In this document: positions 1-7,648 of the stretch, in pieces
Layout of the letters: the number at the start of each line of letters is the position of its first letter
Numbering within the stretch: the stretch's first letter is position 1
From: a virus
IMG/VR virus record: IMGVR_UViG_3300024346_000406
Location: 1 to 27,535 of that record
Length of the DNA stretch: 27,535 bases
Reading direction: 5' to 3' (one strand)
The notes under the pieces: model-generated
What the model was told of the DNA's origin: nothing
The model's input: the letters and a program-made list of their open reading frames with translations, nothing else
Databases searched by the model: none
Position numbers and translations under genes: made by a program

Positions 1-39
1 GGTTTCGCGCAAGCGCTTTTATTGCGTAGAGACAGAATA

Positions 40-78
40 TTCAAAACCTAATCCTAATTGTGTATATTGTGATATTAT
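40..78 (+). promoter_or_regulatory. candidate promoter of the packaging operon
   Basis: Two overlapping sigma70-like signals sit upstream of the small terminase gene. One is TTCAAA (40-45), 17 bases, then TATATT (63-68). The other is an extended -10, TGATATTAT (70-78), with no good -35. The first 102 bases hold no gene. A GC-rich stretch near the left edge (GCGCAAGCGC, 8-17) could belong to a cos region, since cos sites usually lie just before the small terminase gene, but no cohesive end can be shown. Confidence 0.35.
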
Positions 79-102
79 GTAAAAAAACCAAAGGGAACTA
101 GC

Positions 103-534
103 ATGGCATCTACAGGTGGAGTTAAGATCGGATCGAGCTATGACGAGGCTCGTACGAGAAAAGTTAACGCAGAAGCTGAGATAGCAGAATTAGAACTGGC
201 GACTGTACACGGAACTTTAGTTGTTGCAGAAGATGTAGTTAAAGCGTGGGAAGAAGTGCTTGGTGCGTTAAAGGGTAAGTTGCTGTCTATACCGACTAAA
301 GCTGCTCCTATTGTCTCTGCGGAAACTGAAGCAGGAATATGTCAGGACATCTTAGAAGACTTAATGAATGAAGCATTAGAGGAACTGAGTAACTATGATC
401 CATCGGTCAACGCGACAGAAACGAAAGGAACTGAGGAAGCACCTGAAGACGGCAATAAAAACACTAAAGCCGCCACCAAAGCTAACCGTAAGTCAGTGGG
501 CAGACCAAAAAAGACGACTAGACTCCCAAAGTAG
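103..534 (+). CDS. terminase small subunit, Nu1-like
   Basis: This 143-residue protein resembles the dimerisation and linker part of Nu1-type small terminase subunits, which bind cos DNA and bring it to the large subunit. Residues about 13-95 carry the family pattern SYDEARTRK...AEIAELELA, then a helical stretch with LLSIPTKAAP. Lambda Nu1 starts with a winged-helix DNA-binding domain; this protein begins directly in the helical region and appears to lack it. The C-terminus is basic with an AT-hook-like GRPKK core. The last 140 bases also encode the start of the large terminase in another frame. An AGGGA ribosome site (92-96) supports the start. Confidence 0.8.
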   Translation: MASTGGVKIGSSYDEARTRKVNAEAEIAELELATVHGTLVVAEDVVKAWEEVLGALKGKLLSIPTKAAPIVSAETEAGICQDILEDLMNEALEELSNYDPSVNATETKGTEEAPEDGNKNTKAATKANRKSVGRPKKTTRLPK

Positions 535-2242
535 TTCTGAGCCTGGTCGATGGCATACTGCTCGCGCTGAATACCAGCGTGGGATTATGGATGCTTGCTC
601 TGACCAGAATATACGAGAAGTTGTTGTTATGGCAGGAGCGCAGCTTGGCAAGTCAGAAGCCCTGTTAAACATTATCGGGTATCACATAGATAACGACCCG
701 TCACCGATTTTGTGCCTACAGCCTACATTGGAAATGGCGCAAGCATTCTCAAAGGATCGTGTTGCTAACGGGTTGCTTAAATCTACAGTCTGTCTAAGAG
801 GTAAAGTAAAAGACCCTCGCGCAAGAGACAGTGGAAATACTACATTACATAAATTGTTCCCTGGTGGCAGTTTGACGCTTGTCGGTGCTAACAGTCCATC
901 AGGTCTAGCATCTCGACCTATTCGCCTTGTACTTTGCGATGAGGTGGATCGGTATCCCGCGAGTGCTGGCTCAGAAGGTGATCCTATACAACTAGCCCGT
1001 AAAAGGGCAGCTACGTTCTGGAATCGTAAGGTTGTTATGGTTTCGACTCCCACGAATAAAGATGCAAGTCGTATTGAAGAGGCGTTTGAAGCATCAGATA
1101 TGCGTTACTACAACGTGCCTTGTAAACATTGTCACCATGAGCAAAAGCTAAAGTGGTCTAATGTACAGTGGACTGATGACGACCCAGATACTGCAAAGTA
1201 CCTATGTGAAGAATGCGATGTATTGTGGTCTGACTCTGATAGGCGATGGGCTATTCGTAACGGCACATGGAAAGCAGAAAAGGAATTTAAGGGTATAGCA
1301 GGATTTTCTATCAACGGATTGTATTCACCGTGGACACCCTTGTCTGATGGCGTAAGGGATTTCTTGTCCATGCGTAAGAACCCAGAGCAACTTAGAGTGT
1401 GGACAAACACTTACCTTGGAGAAACGTGGGAAGATCAGGGCGAGACTATTGACGACTACTCTCTGGCAGAGAGAAGAGAAGCGTATGGTGAGGGAATACC
1501 TGATGAAGTTATCTTTCTTACTTGTGGAGTAGATGTTCAGGATGATCGTTTAGAGCTTTCTATAATTGGCTGGGGGCGAGATGATGAGTCTTGGGTAATT
1601 AACCATGAAGTTCTTTGGGGCGATCCTTCTACTCCGCAATTATGGACTGCCCTAGACACTAAATTGTTTACTACTTATCTATGCAATGACGGTCGTCAAC
1701 TGCCTATACGCGCCACCTGTATTGACTCTGGTGGACATTTTACTAATACGGTATACTCTTACGCTAAGAAGAATTATGCCCGAAGAGTTTTTGCTATCAA
1801 AGGTGTTGGTGGTGAAGGCAGGGCGATAGCGGGCAGACCATCTAAGAACAACATTGGTAAGTGCTTGCTATTTCCTATTGGCGTTGATACTGCAAAAGAC
1901 TTACTATTTGCTAGATTGCGGATTAGAGAGGAAGGTGCTGGTTATATACACTTTCACGATGACTTGAATGACGAATATTTCCGTCAGCTAACCGCAGAGA
2001 AGATTGTGACAAAGTTCACTAGGGGATACAAAAAGCGTGTATTCCAAAAGATTAGACCAAGAAACGAAGCATTAGACTGTTTTGTTTACTCTATAGCAGC
2101 TTATGCTATATTGAACGTAGATATTAACGCTTTAGCAGATAACAGAGACAAGCAGCCACAGCAAACGGCTCAAAGTCCAGTTAAGCAGAAGCAATCATTT
2201 GTACCAAAGACAGGAAAGAGTTTTGTTAATTCGTGGCGATAA
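395..2242 (+). CDS. terminase large subunit, GpA family
   Basis: This is the DNA-packaging motor ATPase and nuclease. Seen in the 615 residues: the GpA-type opening PPPKLTVSQWAD (about 26-37); Walker A GAQLGKS (81-87); Walker B VLCDEVD (about 179-185); a zinc-ribbon CxxC pair (C243/C246 and C271/C274), typical of the GpA family; and acidic nuclease positions in GVDVQDDRLE (about 378-387), CIDSGG (442-447) and NEALDC (557-562). The start at 395 has AGAGGAA at 378-384. Because PPPKLTVSQWAD is family-conserved and lies inside the small-subunit gene, the long overlap is real rather than an over-extended call. GpA-type enzymes usually go with cos packaging. Confidence 0.95.
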   Translation: MIHRSTRQKRKELRKHLKTAIKTLKPPPKLTVSQWADQKRRLDSQSSSEPGRWHTARAEYQRGIMDACSDQNIREVVVMAGAQLGKSEALLNIIGYHIDNDPSPILCLQPTLEMAQAFSKDRVANGLLKSTVCLRGKVKDPRARDSGNTTLHKLFPGGSLTLVGANSPSGLASRPIRLVLCDEVDRYPASAGSEGDPIQLARKRAATFWNRKVVMVSTPTNKDASRIEEAFEASDMRYYNVPCKHCHHEQKLKWSNVQWTDDDPDTAKYLCEECDVLWSDSDRRWAIRNGTWKAEKEFKGIAGFSINGLYSPWTPLSDGVRDFLSMRKNPEQLRVWTNTYLGETWEDQGETIDDYSLAERREAYGEGIPDEVIFLTCGVDVQDDRLELSIIGWGRDDESWVINHEVLWGDPSTPQLWTALDTKLFTTYLCNDGRQLPIRATCIDSGGHFTNTVYSYAKKNYARRVFAIKGVGGEGRAIAGRPSKNNIGKCLLFPIGVDTAKDLLFARLRIREEGAGYIHFHDDLNDEYFRQLTAEKIVTKFTRGYKKRVFQKIRPRNEALDCFVYSIAAYAILNVDINALADNRDKQPQQTAQSPVKQKQSFVPKTGKSFVNSWR

Positions 2243-2254
2243 GGGTGTAAATTA

Positions 2255-2836
2255 ATGGCAAATCTATTTGATGCTGCTAACGCTCCAGAAGGAGAACCAC
2301 AGGAAATTGTTGTAGGGGACTTTATACAGTGGAAGCGGTCTGATATTGTCGCTGACTATCCTACGGATACCTATACAGCAACCTACGTTGCCAGAATCTC
2401 TGGTGGTGGTAGTAATGAAATAACAATTACTGGTACACCACAGACAACACATTACCTTTTCACCGTGCTTAATGCTGACAGCGAAGACTTTGTTCCAGGG
2501 CATTACTTTTATCAGCTAGAAATAACGAGAGAAGATGGTGAAAGGGTTGTCATTGATCGTGGGCATTTTAATGCAATTCCTGATTTAGACGTAAACCAAG
2601 CTGATCCACGCTCCCATGCAGAAATAATGTTAGGCAAAATAGAAAGTTTACTGTCTGGAAAAGCTGATTCTGATGTGGCAAGCTATTCCATAGCTGGTAG
2701 ATCGTTAAATAAAATGACGTTTGAAGAGCTTGTTAATGCTAGAGACTTCTACAGAAGAGAAGTTAAGCAGGAAATGAACGCAATAGACATTAAGCATGGG
2801 CGTAAAGGCTCAAGCACTATAAAAGTGAGGTTTTAA
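2255..2836 (+). CDS. head-tail connector-like protein with gpW-like C-terminus
   Basis: The 193-residue protein lies between terminase and portal, the position of gpW in lambda. Residues about 15-115 look like an all-beta, Ig-like domain (DFIQWKRSDI, TYTATYVARISGG, GHYFYQLEITREDGE). Residues about 122-193 fit the gpW pattern: a helix ending in LLSGK, a short hairpin VASYSIAGRSL, then a second helix FEELVNARDFYRREVKQE and a basic tail. Lambda gpW is only 68 residues, so this looks like a gpW domain joined to an extra beta domain. The gpW assignment is by pattern and position, not by a search. It is separated from the terminase stop by 12 bases and abuts the portal gene. Confidence 0.55.
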   Translation: MANLFDAANAPEGEPQEIVVGDFIQWKRSDIVADYPTDTYTATYVARISGGGSNEITITGTPQTTHYLFTVLNADSEDFVPGHYFYQLEITREDGERVVIDRGHFNAIPDLDVNQADPRSHAEIMLGKIESLLSGKADSDVASYSIAGRSLNKMTFEELVNARDFYRREVKQEMNAIDIKHGRKGSSTIKVRF

Positions 2837-4330
2837 ATGGCTCTTTTTGACATATTTAAGCCAAAAGCCGTAAAAAAAGACAAAGTGTTTAAGAGATCGT
2901 ATTCAGCAGCTAATGCTGGCAACTTATTTAATGATTTCAAGGCATCTGAACGATCAGCAGACTCAGAGTTAAGACCTGCACTAAGATCAATAAGATCGCG
3001 CTCTCGTGATCTTGCTAGGAACAACGAATACGCTAAAAAATACCTAAGCCTACTAAAAATTAACATAGTTGGCGAAAAAGGCTTTACTTTGCAGGTAAAA
3101 GCAACTGATTCCATAGGTAAATTAGACAGAGATGGTAATCAAAAGGTTGAAACTGCATTTCGTAAGTGGGGCAAGCTAGGTAATTGTACTGTTGATGGCG
3201 GTATGTCGTGGATAGATGCACAAAAGTTAGCTGTTGAATGTCTAGCCCGTGACGGTGAAGTGTTCATCATTAAGCATCGTGGTGCTTCGTTCCATGATTC
3301 ATTTGCCTTAGAGTTTCTTGAGCCAGATCAAATTGACGAGCAAAAGAACGAAAGACTATCTAATGGCAACGAAATTAGAATGGGCGTTGAGCTAAATAAG
3401 TTCCGCAAGCCTGTTGCATATCATGTAATGACGTATCATCCAGGTGATTACGATTATACGACTTCTGGTAAGTCGCCTAAGCACGTTCGTATACCCGCTG
3501 ATAGAATGATTCACCTGTACGACCCTAATCGTGCAGGGCAGTCTCGCGGTGAGCCTTGGATGGCATCTGCTATCTCTGCAATGAAGCAGTTAGGCGCATT
3601 AAGAGAAGCTGCGGTAGTAAATGCCCGCATTGGTGCCAGTAAGATGGGCTTTTTCACGTCTCCTAGTGGTGATGGCTTTGTTGCTGATGACTTAGATGGC
3701 AATGTTCCTATCATGGAAGCGACTCCAGGCTCATTCCACCAGTTGCCTAACGGTGTAGACTTTAAGACGTTCGACCCACAATATCCTAATAATGAGTTTG
3801 ATTCGTTTCACAAAGCAGTGCTAAAAGGCATTGCTTCTGCGTTAGGGGTTAGCTATTTTGCCTTATCTAATGATTTAGAGTCTGTATCTTACAGTTCTAT
3901 CCGTCAGGGTGCGCTAGAAGAGCGTGATGCGTATCGTAACCTACAGAAGTTCGTAACTGATCACTTTGTTCGCGTAGTTTATGATGATTGGCTTGCAGCA
4001 TCGATGGAAGTTAACAGCTTTGGCATACCTTTACGTCAATATGACCGTTTTTGTGATGCTGCTCAATTCCGAGGCAAGGCATGGAACTGGGTTGACCCGC
4101 AGAAAGAGATGAATGCAGCGATCACAGGGCTTAAATCAGGCGTTCTAAGCCTATCTGACGTTGCTAGTCAGTATGGTAAGGATGTAGAGGAGTTAGTGTC
4201 TCAGATCGCACGAGATCGCGATATAGCAGAACAATATGGCGTTAACTACGCTCTTGAGCCTTATGGCGCTAACTTCAACAGTATTAATCCTGATATAGTC
4301 GGAGATGATGATGCCGAAGTTCAAGGGTAA
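2837..4330 (+). CDS. portal protein, lambda family
   Basis: The 497-residue protein forms the dodecameric portal through which DNA enters the head and to which the tail attaches. The N-terminal signature RSADSELRPALRSIRSRSRD followed by LARNNEYAKKYL and NIVGEKG (about 39-85) is typical of lambda gpB-type portals, as are AVECLARDGEVF and FLEPDQID in the middle and YSSIRQGALEERD near residue 355. The length agrees with the family (about 500). The start abuts the preceding stop and the 3' end overlaps the capsid polyprotein gene. Confidence 0.93.
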   Translation: MALFDIFKPKAVKKDKVFKRSYSAANAGNLFNDFKASERSADSELRPALRSIRSRSRDLARNNEYAKKYLSLLKINIVGEKGFTLQVKATDSIGKLDRDGNQKVETAFRKWGKLGNCTVDGGMSWIDAQKLAVECLARDGEVFIIKHRGASFHDSFALEFLEPDQIDEQKNERLSNGNEIRMGVELNKFRKPVAYHVMTYHPGDYDYTTSGKSPKHVRIPADRMIHLYDPNRAGQSRGEPWMASAISAMKQLGALREAAVVNARIGASKMGFFTSPSGDGFVADDLDGNVPIMEATPGSFHQLPNGVDFKTFDPQYPNNEFDSFHKAVLKGIASALGVSYFALSNDLESVSYSSIRQGALEERDAYRNLQKFVTDHFVRVVYDDWLAASMEVNSFGIPLRQYDRFCDAAQFRGKAWNWVDPQKEMNAAITGLKSGVLSLSDVASQYGKDVEELVSQIARDRDIAEQYGVNYALEPYGANFNSINPDIVGDDDAEVQG

Positions 4331-6578
4331 AGAAATAAACACTAAGCCTACTGACGGAATGGTGTCAGAGGCAAAGAAAGGTCTTGAGTGGCGCAAAGAA
4401 TATGGGCGCGGTGGCACAGAAGTTGGTGTAGCCAGAGCAAGAGACATACAGAATAGAAAAGAGCTATCATTCAGCACTGTTAAAAGAATGTACTCTTTCT
4501 TTAGTCGGCATGAAGTAGACAAGAAAGCTGAGGGCTTTAGCCCAGGCGAGAAAGGCTATCCTAGCGCAGGGCGTATTGCTTGGGCATTATGGGGTGGCGA
4601 TGCAGGGTTTTCTTGGTCTAGGAAGATTGCTGGACAATTAGACGATGATAGAAACGAAGAGGCTGTAAATATGGACAATGAAGTAGAGGTAGAAGCTACT
4701 GTTGAGTCTGTTGACGAGGTTCGTACTGAAGAAGTAGTTGAAGAGACAGTAGAAGAAACTGCTGAAGCTGTAGAAGAGACTGCAGAAGAAGTGGTAGAAG
4801 AAACTGATCGCTCGGCTAGTCCTGAAGTGCAGCATCGTGCAATGGAGATGGATTTTTCTCCCATTGATGAAGAGACAAGAACAGTTAAGATGGCAATATC
4901 GAGTGAAGAGCCTGTAGGTCGTTCATTCGGTACTGAAGTATTAGACCATACGCGAGAGTCGATAGATTTATCGTTCTTAGCATCTGGTCGCGCACCATTG
5001 CTTTTGGATCACGATCCAGAGAAGCAGATTGGTGTCATTAAATCGGTAGAGCTTGACGAGAATGCGCGTAGACTACGTGCAGAAGTTCGCTTTGGAAAAG
5101 GTGAATTGGCTCGTGAGGCTTTCTCTGATGTTGTTGATGGAATTAAAGCTAACATTTCCGTTGGTTACTCTATTGGCAAAATGGAAAGAGACAAAGGCGA
5201 TAAGGAAACCTATCGTGCTAAGTCATGGAAACCCGTTGAAGCAAGTTTGGTGTCTATTCCTGCCGATATGACAGTTGGCGTTGGGCGTTCAGGCAAAGCT
5301 GAAAATAAACCCGTAATTAAAACTTCCCTAAAAGAGAGAAATATTATGTCAGAAGTTAATATCGAAGCGGTAAAAGCTGAAGCCCAGCAAGCCGCACAAA
5401 AGAATGCCGCTCAAATCGTTGAGTTAGGCGCACGTCACAATAAGTCAGATATGGCTCGCGATGCTATTGCAAAAGGCGAATCAATCGAATCTTTCCGTGG
5501 CGCATTACTAGAATCAATCGGTTCTGAAACTGCACTAGAAAGCCAAGACATCGGCATGAAAGATGCTGAAGTTAAACGCTTCTCTATGGCTAAAGCTATC
5601 CACGCTCTAGCTAACCCAACTGATCGTAGAGCGCAAGAAGCTGCTGCATTTGAATTTGAATGTTCACGAGCTGCTGCTGACCAGTACGGAAAAACTGCAC
5701 AGGGCATTATGCTTCCTGCTGACGTTCTTCGTAACTGGAAGCGTGACATGAACGCTCTTACTGATGATGCTGCATTAGTTACTGAAGACTTCCGTGGTGG
5801 TGATTTCATCGATGCCCTACGCAACCAATCTTCTGTAATGGCTGCTGGTGCTCGTATGCTTGGTGGTCTAAGCGGTGACGTTAAGATTCCACGCAAATCT
5901 GCTGCATCAACTGCTGCGTTTGTTGATGGTGAAGGTACTGCTGTAGCTGAATCAGAAATGACTGTTGGACAGGTTTCATTGACTCCTAAGACTCTAGGTG
6001 CATTCACTGACGTAACTCGTCAGCTTCTAATGCAATCTAGCTTAGACATTGAAAGCCTAATCCGTGATGATCTTGCTAAGTCTATTGCTATTGCAATTGA
6101 TAAAGCTGGTCTTGAAGGTTCTGGTTCTAACGGTAACCCAACTGGTATCTTAAACACTGCTAATGTTGGAACTGTAACTGCATTTTCTGCTGCTAACCCA
6201 ACTTTTGCTGAAGCTGTAAGCCTTGAAACTGCTGTTGCGGGTGCTAACGCACTTAACGGCAACCTTTCATACATTCTTCCTGCTGCAATGAACGGAGCTC
6301 TTAAAACGACTTCTGTTGACGATGGTTCAGGTGTATTTGTATCTCAAGGTGGTCAGATCAATGGTTATAACGCTATTGTATCTGCTCAAGCAACTGCTGG
6401 TAACTTGTACTTTGGTAACTTTGATGACCTACTAATCGGTATGTTCGGTGGTTTGGACATCGTAGTTGACCCATACACTGCTTCTACTTCTGGTACTGTT
6501 CGCGTTGTTGCGATGCAGTCTGTAGATGTAGCTGTACGTCACGCTGCAAGTTTCGCTTTCGGTAACGATGGCGCATAA
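4311..6578 (+). CDS. prohead protease-major capsid protein fusion
   Basis: One ORF of about 755 residues holds four regions (numbered from the first of three ATGs, at 4305). Residues 5-112 carry a small domain seen with some phage head proteases (HEVDKK, GYPSAGRIAWALWGGDAG). Residues 124-168 are an acidic low-complexity stretch of Glu and Val. Residues about 185-325 are an HK97-type prohead protease with likely catalytic H236 in LLLDHD and S285 in NISVGYS, plus the conserved WKPVEASLVSIPAD. From residue 348 there is a helical scaffold-like segment and then the HK97-fold capsid protein. Three ATGs lie in a row at 4305, 4308 and 4311; GGAG at 4301-4304 suits 4311 best. The product must be cut, or the capsid part also made from an internal start, to give stoichiometric capsid subunits. 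Confidence 0.88.
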   Translation: MPKFKGKEINTKPTDGMVSEAKKGLEWRKEYGRGGTEVGVARARDIQNRKELSFSTVKRMYSFFSRHEVDKKAEGFSPGEKGYPSAGRIAWALWGGDAGFSWSRKIAGQLDDDRNEEAVNMDNEVEVEATVESVDEVRTEEVVEETVEETAEAVEETAEEVVEETDRSASPEVQHRAMEMDFSPIDEETRTVKMAISSEEPVGRSFGTEVLDHTRESIDLSFLASGRAPLLLDHDPEKQIGVIKSVELDENARRLRAEVRFGKGELAREAFSDVVDGIKANISVGYSIGKMERDKGDKETYRAKSWKPVEASLVSIPADMTVGVGRSGKAENKPVIKTSLKERNIMSEVNIEAVKAEAQQAAQKNAAQIVELGARHNKSDMARDAIAKGESIESFRGALLESIGSETALESQDIGMKDAEVKRFSMAKAIHALANPTDRRAQEAAAFEFECSRAAADQYGKTAQGIMLPADVLRNWKRDMNALTDDAALVTEDFRGGDFIDALRNQSSVMAAGARMLGGLSGDVKIPRKSAASTAAFVDGEGTAVAESEMTVGQVSLTPKTLGAFTDVTRQLLMQSSLDIESLIRDDLAKSIAIAIDKAGLEGSGSNGNPTGILNTANVGTVTAFSAANPTFAEAVSLETAVAGANALNGNLSYILPAAMNGALKTTSVDDGSGVFVSQGGQINGYNAIVSAQATAGNLYFGNFDDLLIGMFGGLDIVVDPYTASTSGTVRVVAMQSVDVAVRHAASFAFGNDGA
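5332..5348 (+). promoter_or_regulatory. internal ribosome site and start for the capsid part
   Basis: Within the fusion ORF, AAGAGAG (5332-5338) lies seven bases before an in-frame ATG at 5346. Starting there would yield a 410-residue protein, close to the usual length of an HK97-type capsid precursor with its scaffold segment. A second in-frame internal start with GAAGAGG (4656-4662) precedes ATG 4671, just before the acidic linker. Use of either is inferred from spacing only. Confidence 0.5.
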
Positions 6579-6588
6579 GTAACACTGT

Positions 6589-6606
6589 GAGGGGGTTCGC
6601 CCCCTC
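6589..6606 (+). terminator. GC hairpin after the capsid gene
   Basis: A perfect 7-bp stem GAGGGGG/CCCCCTC closes on a TTCG tetraloop, 10 bases after the capsid stop codon. TTCG loops are unusually stable. No strong T-run follows (only CTTTACT), so it could be a weak terminator or a 3' stabiliser of the abundant capsid mRNA. Confidence 0.6.
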
Positions 6607-6607
6607 C

Positions 6608-6656
6608 TTTACTAAAGGCTATTCCATGGCTATCCCATAGTAGCTTTTACTAAAGG
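6608..6656 (+). repeat. direct repeat TTTACTAAAGG in a leader
   Basis: TTTACTAAAGG occurs at 6608-6618 and again at 6646-6656. The second copy supplies the ribosome site of the next gene (start 6665). Between them lie small inverted repeats such as CTATCCCATAG. Together with the hairpin before it, this makes the whole 86-base gap structured. Confidence 0.4.
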
Positions 6657-6664
6657 AGAAAAGT

Positions 6665-6871
6665 ATGAAAGTTAAATTTGTAGAAAGATGCAATATTGAC
6701 TCAGCACTTTATAGAGTGGGAAGTATTTTAGACCTGCCAAAGAAAGAAGCTGACAAGCTAATAGACTCTGGCAAATGCGTTGCTGTTGAATCTAAGAAGA
6801 AAGCAAAGAACAGAAGCGTTGGGCTTGAGGCAAGTGAATTAGAAACTAGAGTAGAAACAGATGCCAGTTGA
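6665..6871 (+). CDS. small head-region protein of unknown function
   Basis: This 68-residue protein starts MKVKFVER and has the pattern LYRVGSILDLPKKEADKLIDSGK, seen in short proteins that often follow the capsid gene in lambda-like phages. The C-terminal third is charged and rich in Lys and Glu. It has a strong ribosome site, AAAGGAG, and overlaps the next gene by 11 bases. Its role is not known; position suggests head completion or decoration. Confidence 0.6.
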   Translation: MKVKFVERCNIDSALYRVGSILDLPKKEADKLIDSGKCVAVESKKKAKNRSVGLEASELETRVETDAS

Positions 6872-7169
6872 GACTGCTGACGATAGAGCTTTGATGATAG
6901 CTGACTTTGGTGAGTCAGTTACTTATATGCCAACAGGTAGAGCAAAGAGTACGATCACTGCTATATTTGACAACCAATACCAGTCTGTTGATGCAGGTGG
7001 TACGGTTAGCTTCGCAGTTGTTCAGCCAAGACTTACAGTTAGATCGGCAGATATACCTAACGCGGAAGAAGGTGATTGCTTTCTTGTTCGCAGCACATTG
7101 TATGCTGTTACAATCTTAATGGATGATGGCACAGGGATTACAGAGATTGCACTAGAGGCGCAGCAATGA
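6861..7169 (+). CDS. head-tail joining protein, gpFII-like
   Basis: The 102-residue protein fits lambda FII-type head-tail connectors in size, position and pattern: MIADFGESVTYMP at the N-terminus, a central ITAIFDNQYQSVDAGG, then a beta-rich core with LTVRSADIPNAEEGD and a DGTGITEIALE end. Such proteins sit under the portal and create the surface to which the finished tail binds. It overlaps both neighbours, with ATGA coupling to the next gene. Confidence 0.7.
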   Translation: MPVETADDRALMIADFGESVTYMPTGRAKSTITAIFDNQYQSVDAGGTVSFAVVQPRLTVRSADIPNAEEGDCFLVRSTLYAVTILMDDGTGITEIALEAQQ

Positions 7170-7609
7170 GTCATGTCAGAAAAAGCATAAGGGATAACAT
7201 CAAGACAACACTTACTGGTCTTGCAACAACTCGAAGCAACGTGTTTCAAAGTCGAGTCTATCCCATGCATAGCTCTAAATTGCCTGGTATTCTGATTTAC
7301 AATAAGTCAGAGGAAACTAGCTACGAAACGGTATCTACGCCTAGAATGCAAAATAGAACGGCTGATTACCAAGTAGAAGTATATGTTAAAGGTACAGCTA
7401 ATTATGATGATACTCTTGACCAAATATGCCTAGAAATAGAAGAGGCATTGTATGAAGATTTAACAAGAGGTGATAATGCAAGTGATACACGCATTACATC
7501 TTTTGATGCAGATTTTGACGGTGGTGGAGATCAGCCCGTAGCTGTGGCAACACTGACTGTTGAAGTAACTTATCAGGTAAGAGAAAATAACCCTGATGTT
7601 TCAATTTAA
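7166..7609 (+). CDS. tail terminator, minor tail protein U-like
   Basis: The 147-residue protein opens with a helix (VRKSIRDNIKTTLTGL), then LPGILIYNKSEE, a strand pair with DYQVEVYVKG, a helix LDQICLEIEEALYED and a C-terminal strand TLTVEVTYQV. This is the arrangement of lambda gpU-type tail terminators, which cap the tail tube and stop its growth. Its place between the joining protein and the tail tube gene fits. Its start overlaps the previous stop (ATGA). Confidence 0.72.
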   Translation: MSHVRKSIRDNIKTTLTGLATTRSNVFQSRVYPMHSSKLPGILIYNKSEETSYETVSTPRMQNRTADYQVEVYVKGTANYDDTLDQICLEIEEALYEDLTRGDNASDTRITSFDADFDGGGDQPVAVATLTVEVTYQVRENNPDVSI

Positions 7610-7610
7610 T

Positions 7611-7629
7611 GGCGATTACGCCTTTTTTT
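7611..7629 (+). terminator. short hairpin with T-run before the tail tube gene
   Basis: GGCG, loop ATTA, CGCC, then seven T residues (7623-7629). The 4-bp stem is weak, so this probably acts as an attenuator rather than a full stop. It lies right after the tail terminator stop codon and 19 bases before the start of the tail tube gene. Confidence 0.5.
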
Positions 7630-7648
7630 AATATTTGAGGTAACTAAA

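Noticed and set aside
4556-4864. 102-codon Ser/Thr/Val-rich - strand ORF
   Set aside because: It is the mirror of the acidic Glu/Val-rich linker of the capsid polyprotein; composition explains the open frame.
5435-6007. 190-codon - strand ORF opposite the capsid sequence
   Set aside because: Composition follows the codon pattern of the highly expressed capsid gene; no ribosome site and no plausible protein pattern.
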